Source of the DNA: Siphonobacter sp. BAB-5405
GTDB taxonomy: Bacteria > Bacteroidota > Bacteroidia > Cytophagales > Spirosomataceae
Length of the DNA: 64,000 nt
Direction: 5' to 3'
NCBI RefSeq assembly: GCF_002872335.1
Contig: NZ_NJAG01000019.1
Span: forward strand, 38,041 to 102,040
The notes beneath the pieces were generated by a model, which saw only the letters and a list, made by a program, of their open reading frames with translations, made no database searches and was not told the origin of the DNA. Each line of letters opens with the position of its first letter. Positions within the stretch are counted from its first letter, which is position 1. Of the stretch, positions 51,848 to 62,082 are shown one piece after another. The translations under genes were made by a program, and so were the position numbers.

Positions 51848-54373
51848 ATGAATAAATGGTACCTGGCAATTTTGTTGCTTTCGCTGGCCTGCGTTACGCA
51901 GGCTCAACACGTCATTAAAGGTCGCATTACCGACGCCACTACGGGCGATCCAATTCCCTTCGCAGCAGTCGGATTAAAAGGCGGTTCAGCCGGTGGCAAT
52001 ACTGATTTTGACGGAAACTACAGCTTTGCGGCCCGACAACTCAGCGATTCCATTTTTGTCAGCTACATTGGTTACCAACGGGCGACCAAATCCGTACAAC
52101 CCGGTCTAGCGGAACAAACCATTGATTTTCAACTTACGGCGGGCTCTTCGCAGCTACGGGAAGTGCGGGTATACGCCAAGGGAGAAAATCCGGCGTTCCG
52201 CATTATTCGCAACGCCGTGGCGGCCAAAGCCACACACGACTGGCGGAATCTGAAAGCGTATGAATACGAGAGTTACGTCAAAAATGAGTTTGACGTCAAC
52301 AAGATTTCGGACCAGTTTCGCAAAGGCCCCATTGGTAAAAAAATCACCGGACCGCTCGAAAAACTACAGAAAATTGCCGGAGACGACGGCAAACCTATTA
52401 TTCCCATTTTCCTCTCGGAAAGCTTTTCGGATTATTACCACCGCCGCAATCCCGAGCTGACCAAAGAACGTATCAACAAAACCAAGATTACGGGTGTGGG
52501 TATTACGGATGGCAGCACCTTTTCGCAGTTCATTGGTAGTGCCTTCCAGCAGTATAACTTTTACGAAAACTGGCTTCCCATTCTTCGAAAAGAGTTCATT
52601 TCACCCATTGCCGATGGCTGGCGAGGTAGTTACGATTATTTCCTTGGCGATACGATTCAGATTGATAATGCCCCCTGCTACGAAATAGAAGTGACGCCGC
52701 GTCGGGCTCAGGATCTGGCTTTTGTGGGCAAAATCTGGATTGATACGGCCGATTACGCCCTGCGTCAGGTGGACTTACGGATTTCGGGGGATGCCAACAT
52801 CAATTACGTGGAAAGCATCGCGATTCAGCAGCAACTGACGGCCGTTGAAGATTCGACCACGAAACAACGAGCCTGGCTTCCCAAGCAGACTCGCGTACTG
52901 ATTGATGTGAAGGAGTTTACGAAGAATTCCGTGGGTTTTCTGGCGAAATTTTTCGTCTCCAATCGCAACTTTAAGATTAATCAACCCCGGGAAGCGACTT
53001 TCTACAATCCAGCGGTTGAACTGGCGGATCATTACCGGGAACAAAAGGATAATTACTGGCAACAGGTTCGACCGGATTCATTAACGGCCGAGGAAAGAAC
53101 GGCGTATTCACTCATTGACTCCGTCAAGAATATTCCCATTGTTCGGTCATATACCCAGATTTTATCCATCATTGCGAATGGGTATCAGCGAATTTATAAC
53201 GGCATTGAACTGGGACCCTTTTTAAGTACGGGAGCCTTCAACACCATCGAAGGACTACGCTTACGGGCGGGGTTCCGAACGAACGCCGAGTTCAGTAAGG
53301 TATGGGTATTGAGTGGGTATCTGGCCTACGGCTTCAAGGATAATGTCATGAAGTACGGTGCTGACGCTAAATACATCATCAGTCGTAAACCCTGGGCTGA
53401 GATAGGAGCCAGTACCAGCTATGATCTGGAACAGATTGGTCTGACGACTGAAGCTGTAGGGAATAATAGCCTCTTTGCCACCTATTCCCGCTTTGGCCGC
53501 TATCGGCGGGGGTATTACCAACGCGAGTACATGTCCTACATTCGGGCTGAACTTATCAAAGGCCTGACACCCATGATCGGGATTCGCCGACGGAGCTTCG
53601 AACCACTGTATAATTTCGCTTACGTGAACAATGGGGATCCGTCCGGTCAATCGGGTACGTACCAGAATACGGAGCTCATAACGGAGTTACGGATTGCGAA
53701 GAACGAACTCTTCATTTACAACGACAACGACCGGGTCAGCTTGGGTACGGCTCAGTCGCCCATCTATACGCTCCGGTATTCCCTCGGTCTTCAAAACACG
53801 CTGGGTGGGGATTTCAATTACCATCGGTTTACGCTTACGATGGCGGACAATTTTCGGGTGGGCATCCTGGGACGAAGCTTTTACACGCTTTCGGCGGGCT
53901 ATACGCCTTCCACCCTGCCCTATCCCCTGCTCTTTCCGCATTTAGGAAACCAGTCCCTTTTTTACGTAGGCAACGCCTTCAACATGATGAACTACTTCGA
54001 GTTCCTCTCCGATCGGTACGCTTCTCTGAAATATGAACATAACTTTGAAGGGTTGCTCTTCAACCGGCTTCCGGCCATCAAACGTTTGAAATGGCGGACC
54101 TTACTCAACGTCAATGTACTGTATGGTGGAGCCCGACAGGCTAATCGGGATATTATCCCCGATTATGATTTGCAGGGAAACCCGATTCCGGGCTTTGGAT
54201 CGCTGAATTCGAATACGCCTTATGTGGAAGTGGGCTATGGAATCGATAACATTTTCAAGTTTTTCCGGATCGAAGCCATTCACCGACTAACGTACCTGAA
54301 TCAGCCCACGACCATCGACGGTGTTAAAATCAATCGTTTTGCGGTGAAAGCTTCGGCGTATTTCACGCTATAA
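51848..54373 (+). CDS. DUF5686 outer-membrane protein with carboxypeptidase-regulatory domain
   Basis: 841 residues. Signal peptide (first 20), an N-terminal beta-sandwich carboxypeptidase-like domain (about 22-105, HVIKGRITDATTGDPIPFA), then the DUF5686 region and a C-terminal beta-barrel ending AVKASAYFTL. Common in Bacteroidota outer membranes; function unknown. Its stop overlaps the convergent ABC ATPase gene by 11 bases. Confidence 0.88.
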   Translation: MNKWYLAILLLSLACVTQAQHVIKGRITDATTGDPIPFAAVGLKGGSAGGNTDFDGNYSFAARQLSDSIFVSYIGYQRATKSVQPGLAEQTIDFQLTAGSSQLREVRVYAKGENPAFRIIRNAVAAKATHDWRNLKAYEYESYVKNEFDVNKISDQFRKGPIGKKITGPLEKLQKIAGDDGKPIIPIFLSESFSDYYHRRNPELTKERINKTKITGVGITDGSTFSQFIGSAFQQYNFYENWLPILRKEFISPIADGWRGSYDYFLGDTIQIDNAPCYEIEVTPRRAQDLAFVGKIWIDTADYALRQVDLRISGDANINYVESIAIQQQLTAVEDSTTKQRAWLPKQTRVLIDVKEFTKNSVGFLAKFFVSNRNFKINQPREATFYNPAVELADHYREQKDNYWQQVRPDSLTAEERTAYSLIDSVKNIPIVRSYTQILSIIANGYQRIYNGIELGPFLSTGAFNTIEGLRLRAGFRTNAEFSKVWVLSGYLAYGFKDNVMKYGADAKYIISRKPWAEIGASTSYDLEQIGLTTEAVGNNSLFATYSRFGRYRRGYYQREYMSYIRAELIKGLTPMIGIRRRSFEPLYNFAYVNNGDPSGQSGTYQNTELITELRIAKNELFIYNDNDRVSLGTAQSPIYTLRYSLGLQNTLGGDFNYHRFTLTMADNFRVGILGRSFYTLSAGYTPSTLPYPLLFPHLGNQSLFYVGNAFNMMNYFEFLSDRYASLKYEHNFEGLLFNRLPAIKRLKWRTLLNVNVLYGGARQANRDIIPDYDLQGNPIPGFGSLNSNTPYVEVGYGIDNIFKFFRIEAIHRLTYLNQPTTIDGVKINRFAVKASAYFTL

Positions 54374-55136
54374 AAGAATCGCCTAATTGCTGCTGAATTT
54401 CCCGGATGATGGACAGTCCACTGGCCAGAAACTCCCGCACGTAACCCGTAGCCGGTTGCTGAAGCAATTCGGCAGGCGTACCCGTTTGCAGGAGTTTACC
54501 TTCCTGCATTACACCCATCCGCTGAGCGATGGTGAGGGCATCGAGTAAATCGTGGGTTACGAACAGACAGGCCAGTCCTGTTTCCTGAATAATCCGTTTG
54601 AGTTCCTGCTTTAGCTTCTGACGATTGAGCGTATCCAGATTCGAAAAAGGCTCATCCAGCAGAAGTACTTTGGGTTCATCGGCAATGGCCCGGGCAATGG
54701 CTGTACGCTGTTTTTCCCCACCCGACACTTCCCGGGGAAGCTTGTGCTGGACTGCCTCCAGTCCGGTTAACGCCAGCAGCTCATCGAGCCGTTCGCGTTG
54801 GTATTCTTTGGTATACTCCCGCAGGGCGTAAGCAATATTTTCCCGGATGGTATGATTGGGCAGCAGCTTGTACTCCTGCGGTACGAGTTTAATCTCCGCA
54901 TGACCGGGAATGAGGTACCTAGCCGAAGACGAAATTTCCTTGCCTTCCAGCCATAATTCGCCCGCATCCGCCGGAGTCAGGCAGGCTAACACGTTCAGGA
55001 GCGTGCTTTTACCGGCCCCGCTGGCCCCGATCATGGCAAAAATTTCACCCGCCCGCAAGTCCAGCGAAAGGTCTTCAATAATGAGGTGCTCGCCTACGCT
55101 TTTCTGCAAGTGCTGGGCCTGTAAAAGTGAATTCAT
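54363..55136 (-). CDS. ABC transporter ATP-binding protein
   Basis: 257 residues. Walker A GASGAGKSTLL, signature VSGGEKQR, Walker B VLLLDEPFSNLD and switch His in VTHDLLDAL. Resembles ATPases of molybdate/iron-type or general importers. It is beside the permease, but its partner is not proven. Confidence 0.88.
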   Translation of the reverse strand: MNSLLQAQHLQKSVGEHLIIEDLSLDLRAGEIFAMIGASGAGKSTLLNVLACLTPADAGELWLEGKEISSSARYLIPGHAEIKLVPQEYKLLPNHTIRENIAYALREYTKEYQRERLDELLALTGLEAVQHKLPREVSGGEKQRTAIARAIADEPKVLLLDEPFSNLDTLNRQKLKQELKRIIQETGLACLFVTHDLLDALTIAQRMGVMQEGKLLQTGTPAELLQQPATGYVREFLASGLSIIREIQQQLGDSFIA

Positions 55137-55154
55137 CCCACAAAAATGGGGAAA

Positions 55155-56825
55155 TTACTCGAACTGGCTCCAGCGAAGTCGCCGATAACTTTTCAGCGTA
55201 CTCCACAACAATACGCCGTAGAGTAAGACCATGAACAAGCCACCACCGGGCACTTTCGTTGCTCCCCAGTGGATCAGACCGCATACAGGCAGTACCAGCA
55301 TGATCATAATCAACATCAGGGTCGTACGTCCAGCCTCCGCTTTCACTTTGGGTTCCTGCGAAAACGGCACTTTCCAATTCGAGTTCTTTACCCAGGCTTC
55401 CAGGCTGGTCACAAAAAGAGCAAACAGATAGCCCGCCAGCAGATCATCGATGATGTGCCAGCCCCAGATGCTCAGCAGCAACACGGAAGAAACCAGATAG
55501 AACGGCGTATAAAATTTCAATATAGCGGCCTTGAAATTTCCCAGAATCAGCTCGCTCGGGTCGGCAACGGGGGCCGCGTCGTATACCCAGGAGGCCTTGT
55601 AATCGTCGGACTGATAGGTATTGGCATAGAAGGTTCCGGCGACCACCTGTAATACATAAATGCCCACCAGATAAAGAGCCCCTTCCCGAATTTGATCGAA
55701 TGACTGGCGGCCATTCAGCACCGGTCCGATGATCACAAACAGTAGTGGAACGATGGAGCCCATAGCCGGATACGTACGCATTTTAAAGCGACGATCGCGA
55801 CCCGTAATGTTCCAGGATAACTCGAAGGTGGCTCGCTCGGCGGGACTGTTCGTAACTGCTTCTGCCAGCCAGGGCAGTAATCCCCGCCGGGATTTTTCAA
55901 CAACCACTTTATCCTCTTCTGATCCCGTAGAGGCCAGACCCGCCAGTTTTTTGGTAAATGAAGGAGCCAGGTATTTGCTGTTTACGTAGATCAATGCTGG
56001 TGGTACCAAAATGGCCAGAGCCGACAGAATCAGGTGAGGCGTATCGTACTGTCGCTGATAAAACATATCCACCAAACCCGCCAGCCAGGCGGAGGGTACA
56101 GCGTAGTACCACGTTCGAATGCTATGCTCCGCTTCCATCACTTCGCCGAAACGAATCATGCGGGGCATAATCTGATAGCCCGCCGTGAAGAAAATCGACA
56201 TGGCAATCTGGATGTAACTGATGATGTCTTTGACCCGTTCCTGACTCGAAAAACGCACCACCAGCATATAGAGTAAGGTCGTTAGAAAAACGGCAATCAG
56301 AACGGCCTGTAGACTTAGTAATACAAAAACGGGTACGATTACCCATCCATATTTAATGCCTACAAATACAGTCGGCAACAAAATAATGCTTAGCGTCAGC
56401 AGGGTAATATAACCCGTTAGGTGTACCAGTCGGGCCATCCAGACGGTACGGTCGCTTACGGGTCGAGGTAGTAAAATCAGATTATCCGTTGTATCGAGTA
56501 ACAATTCCGAATAGTCGGTAATGAGGGTAAGGGCCACCCAGGCAATGACGTAGCCCAGTACAATGGTCAGAGCCAGCAGTAATGAAGGAGCGATGAATAG
56601 AAAAGAACCGATGAGCCCGCCCAGCAAAGCATTGATGCCGTACACCATCAGCAGACGTTGACTGGACTCTTTTTCCTGGTAGCGTTTGCCCAGTGAAGCG
56701 TGATTGCGACGGTTATCCATCGTAAACTTGACTTCCACGATGTTTCGCATCATGGCATAATCCACGCCGAGCATACGGAACAGTCCCTGGAGTCGATCCA
56801 GTAACCAAAGTATAGAAGAGGTCAT
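55155..56825 (-). CDS. ABC-2 family permease, large membrane protein
   Basis: 556 residues with about 12 hydrophobic segments and conserved PRMIRFGEVM and FELSWNITGRDRRFKMRT motifs of Bacteroidota ABC exporters. Follows the ABC ATPase at 56,837 by 11 bases and likely forms one transporter with it. Substrate unknown. Confidence 0.8.
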   Translation of the reverse strand: MTSSILWLLDRLQGLFRMLGVDYAMMRNIVEVKFTMDNRRNHASLGKRYQEKESSQRLLMVYGINALLGGLIGSFLFIAPSLLLALTIVLGYVIAWVALTLITDYSELLLDTTDNLILLPRPVSDRTVWMARLVHLTGYITLLTLSIILLPTVFVGIKYGWVIVPVFVLLSLQAVLIAVFLTTLLYMLVVRFSSQERVKDIISYIQIAMSIFFTAGYQIMPRMIRFGEVMEAEHSIRTWYYAVPSAWLAGLVDMFYQRQYDTPHLILSALAILVPPALIYVNSKYLAPSFTKKLAGLASTGSEEDKVVVEKSRRGLLPWLAEAVTNSPAERATFELSWNITGRDRRFKMRTYPAMGSIVPLLFVIIGPVLNGRQSFDQIREGALYLVGIYVLQVVAGTFYANTYQSDDYKASWVYDAAPVADPSELILGNFKAAILKFYTPFYLVSSVLLLSIWGWHIIDDLLAGYLFALFVTSLEAWVKNSNWKVPFSQEPKVKAEAGRTTLMLIMIMLVLPVCGLIHWGATKVPGGGLFMVLLYGVLLWSTLKSYRRLRWSQFE

Positions 56826-56836
56826 AAGGGATCGGG

Positions 56837-57610
56837 TTATTGTAAAGCCTGTAAGAATTCGGAAGCCTTACTCTGCGTGGTATCGTCGCCGGTAAGTCCC
56901 TGGAAAATACGTTCGAGCGAACCCGAATGAGCCTGGGCTTTCAATTCTTCAAAGCTGCCATTGGCAATTACCTGTCCCTGATTGATGATGACGATGCGAT
57001 CGGAAATCTTTTCAACCACGTCCATGATGTGCGAGGAGTAGAAAATGGTTTTCCCAGCCGTTTTGAGCTGAGCCAGAATTTCCTTGACCAGAATCACAGC
57101 GTTGGCATCCAGTCCGGACAAGGGTTCATCCAGAAAGATGATTTCGGGATTATGGATGAGGCCGGAGATGAGCAGTACTTTCTGCCGCATGCCCTTGGAG
57201 AAAGTATTCATACGACTGTTAATATGGTTGGAGAGGCCGACCAGATGCAGTAAGTCCTCCGCTTTCCGTTGAATCACGGCGTCGCTCATGCTGTACAGAC
57301 GGCCAATGAAGGTGAGGTATTCCACGGGAGTCAGTACTTCGTAGAGAGCCGCATTTTCGGGGACGTATCCAACTTGCTTCTTGATTTCCATCGCCTCTGT
57401 ACGGATGTCCTGTCCGAGTACCCGTACTTCACCGGTAAAGCTGGGAATCATCCCCAGCAGAATTTTGATGGTCGTGGATTTTCCCGCCCCGTTGGGGCCA
57501 ATGTAGCCGATAATTTCTCCGGCCTGTACTTCCAGATTAATGCCTTTCAGTACGAGCTGGCCGTCGCCGTAGGAATTTTGCAGGTTTTCAATCGAGATAA
57601 CGGTAGACAT
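56837..57610 (-). CDS. ABC exporter ATP-binding protein
   Basis: 257 residues. Walker A GPNGAGKSTTIKILLG, signature TFSKGMRQKV, Walker B IIFLDEPLSGLD, switch SSHIMDVVEKI. Typical of drug or lipid exporters. Paired with the 556-residue permease in one operon. Confidence 0.9.
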   Translation of the reverse strand: MSTVISIENLQNSYGDGQLVLKGINLEVQAGEIIGYIGPNGAGKSTTIKILLGMIPSFTGEVRVLGQDIRTEAMEIKKQVGYVPENAALYEVLTPVEYLTFIGRLYSMSDAVIQRKAEDLLHLVGLSNHINSRMNTFSKGMRQKVLLISGLIHNPEIIFLDEPLSGLDANAVILVKEILAQLKTAGKTIFYSSHIMDVVEKISDRIVIINQGQVIANGSFEELKAQAHSGSLERIFQGLTGDDTTQSKASEFLQALQ

Positions 57611-57748
57611 AAGGGTGGGTTTGGTTAGGCACTCGTTCGTTAAGCGTTTGTTCTCTATTTCGTTTCACTTGAGGGATGAGCCTTTGATCACAGTCGATGG
57701 CTACAAACAGAATACCTTTCGTCTTCCAATCCATCAGCCCCTACGGTA

Positions 57749-58948
57749 CTAGCTTTCGCCCACCCACTTTTTCATACCTGAAACTACATCAAACTTCAAA
57801 CCCGAAACAGCCCTTTTTATAACAACCGGCGTTTCCATCGTAGGGACGGTCATTCCGTAGTTCGAGCGTTTCTTATTCCCGCTTATGGTTACCAGAGCGA
57901 AGACCAGCATCAGGAAAGCCATTATCGCCAGCAATACTTTCCAGAACGATACGGGCCGTTTACCGTCAATGCTTCCTGTTTGGCCATTGATTAGAAACTG
58001 GTACGTTTTGCCATTGTATTGGTAAGCACAAATCCAGAGCGGGAGAATCAGGTGTTTGAAGGTTTGGTTGGAATACTGCGTACGCACGCTCAGGTTTCGG
58101 TACGTATCATCGGATAACAAATCCGCACAAGCCGATTCAATGCGTTGATCTACCTGTTGTTTCGCCACCGCAAAGCCTTCCTGCGGATCAACCTTATATA
58201 CCTCCGACTCCCAACCCAGCAGGACTTTAGGTTCGTAATTGACGACCTGATCCAGTAGAAAAGGATACACGCCCTGGATGGTTTGCTGGGGTAACTGCCG
58301 CGAAGCCAGAATCAGGACATCGTCAAAAAACTGGTCGTAGGTGCCATTGCGGTACCACCAGCGGGTGCGGCGTACCTGCTGCGTTCGAACATTTCCGTTC
58401 GGATCGCGTACGCGTTCGGTTTCGTAGTAGTACGTACCCGCGTCTCCCTCCCACTCCGAATGCGTCTGCACATCGTAAGTCCAGAAGGGAATGTAGATGC
58501 CGTGCAACGTATCGAGTCGGGCCAGATTTTTCAAATCATTCGGTGCCCAGATGCTCTGACCAATCCATTTTTTAAAGGATTCCGAAGCCTGATTCCGGGA
58601 GATTCGAAAGGGAACAATACCCTGCGGCTCGAACAGCCGGGTTTTCGTGGCTTCGGGGTTAACGTTCTGCGAACCACAAAAGCCGCAGCTAATCGTTGGC
58701 GTGTCGTAATTGACTACCGTTTTAGCTCCGCACCGCTGGCAGGAAAACAACCGCCGTTCCACCGTATGCTCTGTATCCGTACGGGCCCGGTTGAAGTCCA
58801 GTTCTTCAATCCGATCGTTGCCCAGGGTCAGTTTTTCAGTATAGCCACAGTGATTACAGGTCATGGCTTCTTTTTCGGCACTGTACTGCAACTGGGCACC
58901 GCAACTGGGGCAAGGGCAATGAAGAATATCGTCAAGTTCGCGTTCCAT
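57749..58948 (-). CDS. Zinc-ribbon membrane protein
   Basis: 399 residues from the ATG at 58,948. Two zinc ribbons at the N-terminus (CPSCGAQLQY with CNHCG, and CQRCGAKTVV with CGFCGSQNV), a soluble alpha/beta body, then one TM helix near residues 345-365. Seen near stress and membrane genes in Bacteroidota, with no known function. It diverges from the following three-gene module. Confidence 0.8.
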   Translation of the reverse strand: MERELDDILHCPCPSCGAQLQYSAEKEAMTCNHCGYTEKLTLGNDRIEELDFNRARTDTEHTVERRLFSCQRCGAKTVVNYDTPTISCGFCGSQNVNPEATKTRLFEPQGIVPFRISRNQASESFKKWIGQSIWAPNDLKNLARLDTLHGIYIPFWTYDVQTHSEWEGDAGTYYYETERVRDPNGNVRTQQVRRTRWWYRNGTYDQFFDDVLILASRQLPQQTIQGVYPFLLDQVVNYEPKVLLGWESEVYKVDPQEGFAVAKQQVDQRIESACADLLSDDTYRNLSVRTQYSNQTFKHLILPLWICAYQYNGKTYQFLINGQTGSIDGKRPVSFWKVLLAIMAFLMLVFALVTISGNKKRSNYGMTVPTMETPVVIKRAVSGLKFDVVSGMKKWVGES

Positions 58949-59279
58949 AGGGGAAATGAGTGTTTCGTGCACGTTTCAGACGTTTCTAACCCGTCGCCGA
59001 TCCGAACACTCAACGTATTTATCTTCCCGAAAAAACGCATTTTTTTGAAATCCTTTCAACAGTCAACCTAATTTTCCCGGATTCTGTCAAGTCCTGCATC
59101 CGTTCGTATGAATGCATGAGGTACAAAAAGGCAGGATTGTGGACCTTTGAAAGCAAGAAGCAGCACTGAAAAGCGTAGCAAGCGTGCAGGATCAAAATTT
59201 TAAGTAGAAAAACGGCTGAGATTGCTCAGGAATACTACCTTGCCAGTCAAGCTTCATAATTATACTAACTGGAAATGCT
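58949..59279. other. Divergent intergenic region
   Basis: About 330 bases between the zinc-ribbon gene and the coiled-coil gene. It must contain both promoters, but no clear TAnnTTTG sits at the right spacing. No RNA or small gene recognised. Confidence 0.5.
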
Positions 59280-59951
59280 ATGTCAGAAAATAAAGGGTTA
59301 GGCCGTAAGATTTTAAACATCTTTTTTGAGGAAGCTCCCGAAGCGGCGAAAGGGACACCCGTTGCCCCGGCTACGCCTTCGCAACCCGTTCCGGCTCCGA
59401 TTCCGAGATCCGTGGCAGCCAGTGGCACTACCGATGCTAAGTTTGTCGATCACTTTGCTTCCGTACTGGAAAAGAATAATCTGCCCGGCCCCGATTATTT
59501 CGAATTCCGGGCTACGCTGAAAAATCTTACTAACCTCGGACTGAGTGAAGAACAACAATTTCAGGCAGCCTGGGCCAGTTTCAAAGCCCTCAGTGGCGGT
59601 ACCGATCCATCCGGCCTGGTCACCACGGCCAATCAATACCTGAGCGTCCTGCAGAAAGATCGGGAGGCTTTTTTGAAGAGTGTCGATCTGGCGGTTACCG
59701 AAAAAGTAGGCGGCTTACAGAACGAACAAAAAACGCTGGAACAGCAAAACGAAGCCCTGGCAAAGCAGATTCTCGATATTCAGAATCAGATCAACGCCAA
59801 CAAGGAACGGCTGACCCGGATCAGCGGCGAAGTGGACGAACAAAGTGGAAAGCTCACGCAAAACCGGGCGAACTACGAAGCGACCTTCCAGCAATTCACC
59901 GAGCAGATTAAAAACGATACGCTAAAAATTGGTCAGTATCTAAAATCATAA
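59280..59951 (+). CDS. Coiled-coil protein, first gene of a PspA-Ppx-like module
   Basis: 223 residues. A Pro/Ala-rich linker (about 14-45) separates a short N-terminus from a folded domain KFVDHFASVLEKNNLPG and a long coiled coil (about 125-215). No signal peptide or TM. It starts the plus-strand module shared with the next two genes, spaced by 21 bases. Unknown function; a coiled adaptor is likely. Confidence 0.65.
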   Translation: MSENKGLGRKILNIFFEEAPEAAKGTPVAPATPSQPVPAPIPRSVAASGTTDAKFVDHFASVLEKNNLPGPDYFEFRATLKNLTNLGLSEEQQFQAAWASFKALSGGTDPSGLVTTANQYLSVLQKDREAFLKSVDLAVTEKVGGLQNEQKTLEQQNEALAKQILDIQNQINANKERLTRISGEVDEQSGKLTQNRANYEATFQQFTEQIKNDTLKIGQYLKS

Positions 59952-59972
59952 CCTCAAAAACGCTACACATTC

Positions 59973-60989
59973 ATGGCTGATTTCTCACAATTGGGCGGAG
60001 GTACCGATGATGCCGCCAAAAAATCATTCTGGAGTCGTCCGGAGGGAGTCGTCGGTTTTGTTTTCCTGATTGCCCTGGCCGGATTTGGACTGGTGTACTT
60101 CAACCGGGTGGTTGAATTTCTAATCAAAGTGACGGAAAATACCTTGTACCTCGCGGCTCTGCTGGCGGTGCTGGGCGTACTGATTTTTCTTTTTACCAGT
60201 AAAGACGTTCGTACGGCGGTTTTCTTTCTCTACAAAACCATGATGCGTAAAATCACGGGTCTGGTGATTCAGCTCGACCCGATTGCGATCATGAAAATCT
60301 ATGTGCAGGATCTGAAAGATAAACGCCGGAAAATGCAGGGTCAGATTGATCAGCTGGCGGGACAACTGGTGAAGCTGAACCGGAAAATCAACGAAAACAA
60401 CGAAGCCATCAAGCAGAAGTTTGCGGAAGCGAACAAGGCTCAAAGTCTGGCCGACAAGCCCGGAATGAAGGAAGCTGCTTCGCTGGCTACGATTGAAGGA
60501 GCGGGTTTACAGGAAATGAACGAGAAACTGCTGCCCCTGCAACGCAACATGAAAACCGTACTGGCCTTTATGGAAAAGGTCAATACGAGTGCGGATTACA
60601 TCATTAAGGAAACGGAAATCAAGGTTAAGCTGAAAGAAGCCGAATACCAGATTGTCAAGGAAAGCTCGAACGCCCTGCGAACGGCGGTGAGTATCTTTAA
60701 AGGGAATCCGGACAAGAAGTTTTACTTTGACGAATCCATGGAATACATTCAGGACGACATGAGCCAGAAACTCGGCGAAATGAAGCGGGCAATGGACCTG
60801 TCGATGGATTTCATCAACTCAGTGGATATTCAAAACGGGGTACTATCTGACAAAGGTCAGGCGATGCTGGAAGCCTATAACAAAGGTGACTTCAAGCTGA
60901 TCCAGTTGGACTCTCCCACCCCTAGTTCGCCCAGTAACCGACCCATTAATCCCCCCAAGGATGAAGGCTACCGGAGCCTGCTGGAATAA
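59973..60989 (+). CDS. Membrane protein with PspA-like coiled coil
   Basis: 338 residues. Two TM helices near the N-terminus (about 28-46 and 55-75), then a long helical hairpin (about 105-230) similar in layout to PspA/IM30 phage-shock proteins, and a Pro-rich C-terminal tail. PspA-family proteins bind and remodel membranes under stress. The PspA resemblance is by helical pattern, not by an exact motif. Confidence 0.6.
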   Translation: MADFSQLGGGTDDAAKKSFWSRPEGVVGFVFLIALAGFGLVYFNRVVEFLIKVTENTLYLAALLAVLGVLIFLFTSKDVRTAVFFLYKTMMRKITGLVIQLDPIAIMKIYVQDLKDKRRKMQGQIDQLAGQLVKLNRKINENNEAIKQKFAEANKAQSLADKPGMKEAASLATIEGAGLQEMNEKLLPLQRNMKTVLAFMEKVNTSADYIIKETEIKVKLKEAEYQIVKESSNALRTAVSIFKGNPDKKFYFDESMEYIQDDMSQKLGEMKRAMDLSMDFINSVDIQNGVLSDKGQAMLEAYNKGDFKLIQLDSPTPSSPSNRPINPPKDEGYRSLLE

Positions 60990-61041
60990 TTTTCATTACC
61001 CATACAACCGATTCTCAATTTCAACTTATCCCTTTATTCAT

Positions 61042-62082
61042 ATGCAACGACTCACCGTAACGGGCCGACTGCTCATTACCGCCCTTATCCTGGCAGCCAT
61101 TTACTTTGGCTTTAAGTACGTAGGCGGAGTTGATTTACTCAAATCGCTTCGCAAGGAAAATACGGAGGAAACCACCAGCCGCTCCTCGAACGAAGGTTCC
61201 GAAAGTGCCTCCTCCGAAGGGATTGATGAGGAACGTACTACCACGACTTCTTCCTCGGCCACGCAATCCAACAAGCCCGGTTTCGATTACGAAGCTCCGG
61301 TACCCCAGGGTGGTACGCTGAAGGGCGTCGTAGAATTAGGAGCCAGCGGGTTTAACTCCTTCATTATTCGGATAGACGATCAGAAAAACTGGAAACTCGA
61401 AAAAGCTGAGTTTGGCAACAGTTTGGTTATTGAAAACATGGCTACCGACGACGACGTACGGGCTGGTCTCAAAAAATACATCGGCGGGATGCTCGACTTT
61501 GGCGTGGGCGGTCGTGACATTCACTTTGTAGTGAGTTCAGGAGCCGTCAAGGCGGACGTGACGCAACGCATCATCCGGGTGCTGAAGTCGCTCAATTACT
61601 TTGTGAACACCGTTTCAGCAGAACAGGAAGGTAAATTGGCTCTGCGAAGTGTACTCCCGACTGAATTTTACGACTCGGCTTTCGTGGTAGACATTGGATC
61701 GGGTAATACGAAGATTTCCTGGAAAGAAGGAAACAAAACGTCGGCTCTGGAAAGCTACGGTTCCAAGTATTTTCAGGAAGGTAAAAGCGATAATACGGTT
61801 TACGACGAAGTGAAAGCCAAAGCCAAGCAAATACCAAGTAGTCATCGCAAAACCTGCTTTATCATTGGTGGGGTACCTTTTGAATTGGCGAAAGCCGTTC
61901 GCAAGGGTAAAGAGCGGTATACCGTACTGGATGCAGCCGACGCCTATAAACTCGACAATGCTAAAACCCGGGCGGGCTTGAATATCTACAAAGCCATTGC
62001 GGACGCTACGGGTTGTGAAAAATTCGTATTCGACTGGGATGCCAACTTTACGATCGGCTTCCTGCTGGATTTGCCGAAGTAG
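61042..62082 (+). CDS. Membrane-anchored Ppx/GppA-like phosphatase-fold protein
   Basis: 346 residues from the ATG at 61,042. One TM helix (about 9-27), an acidic Ser-rich linker to about 75, then a domain with ASKHA-style motifs: VVELGASGFNSFIIRID, AEQEGKLALRS, VVDIGSGNTKISW, IIGGVPFELAKAV. These resemble the Ppx/GppA exopolyphosphatase family. The TM anchor is unusual for that family. Co-transcribed with the PspA-like gene. Enzymatic activity is not certain. Confidence 0.65.
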   Translation: MQRLTVTGRLLITALILAAIYFGFKYVGGVDLLKSLRKENTEETTSRSSNEGSESASSEGIDEERTTTTSSSATQSNKPGFDYEAPVPQGGTLKGVVELGASGFNSFIIRIDDQKNWKLEKAEFGNSLVIENMATDDDVRAGLKKYIGGMLDFGVGGRDIHFVVSSGAVKADVTQRIIRVLKSLNYFVNTVSAEQEGKLALRSVLPTEFYDSAFVVDIGSGNTKISWKEGNKTSALESYGSKYFQEGKSDNTVYDEVKAKAKQIPSSHRKTCFIIGGVPFELAKAVRKGKERYTVLDAADAYKLDNAKTRAGLNIYKAIADATGCEKFVFDWDANFTIGFLLDLPK

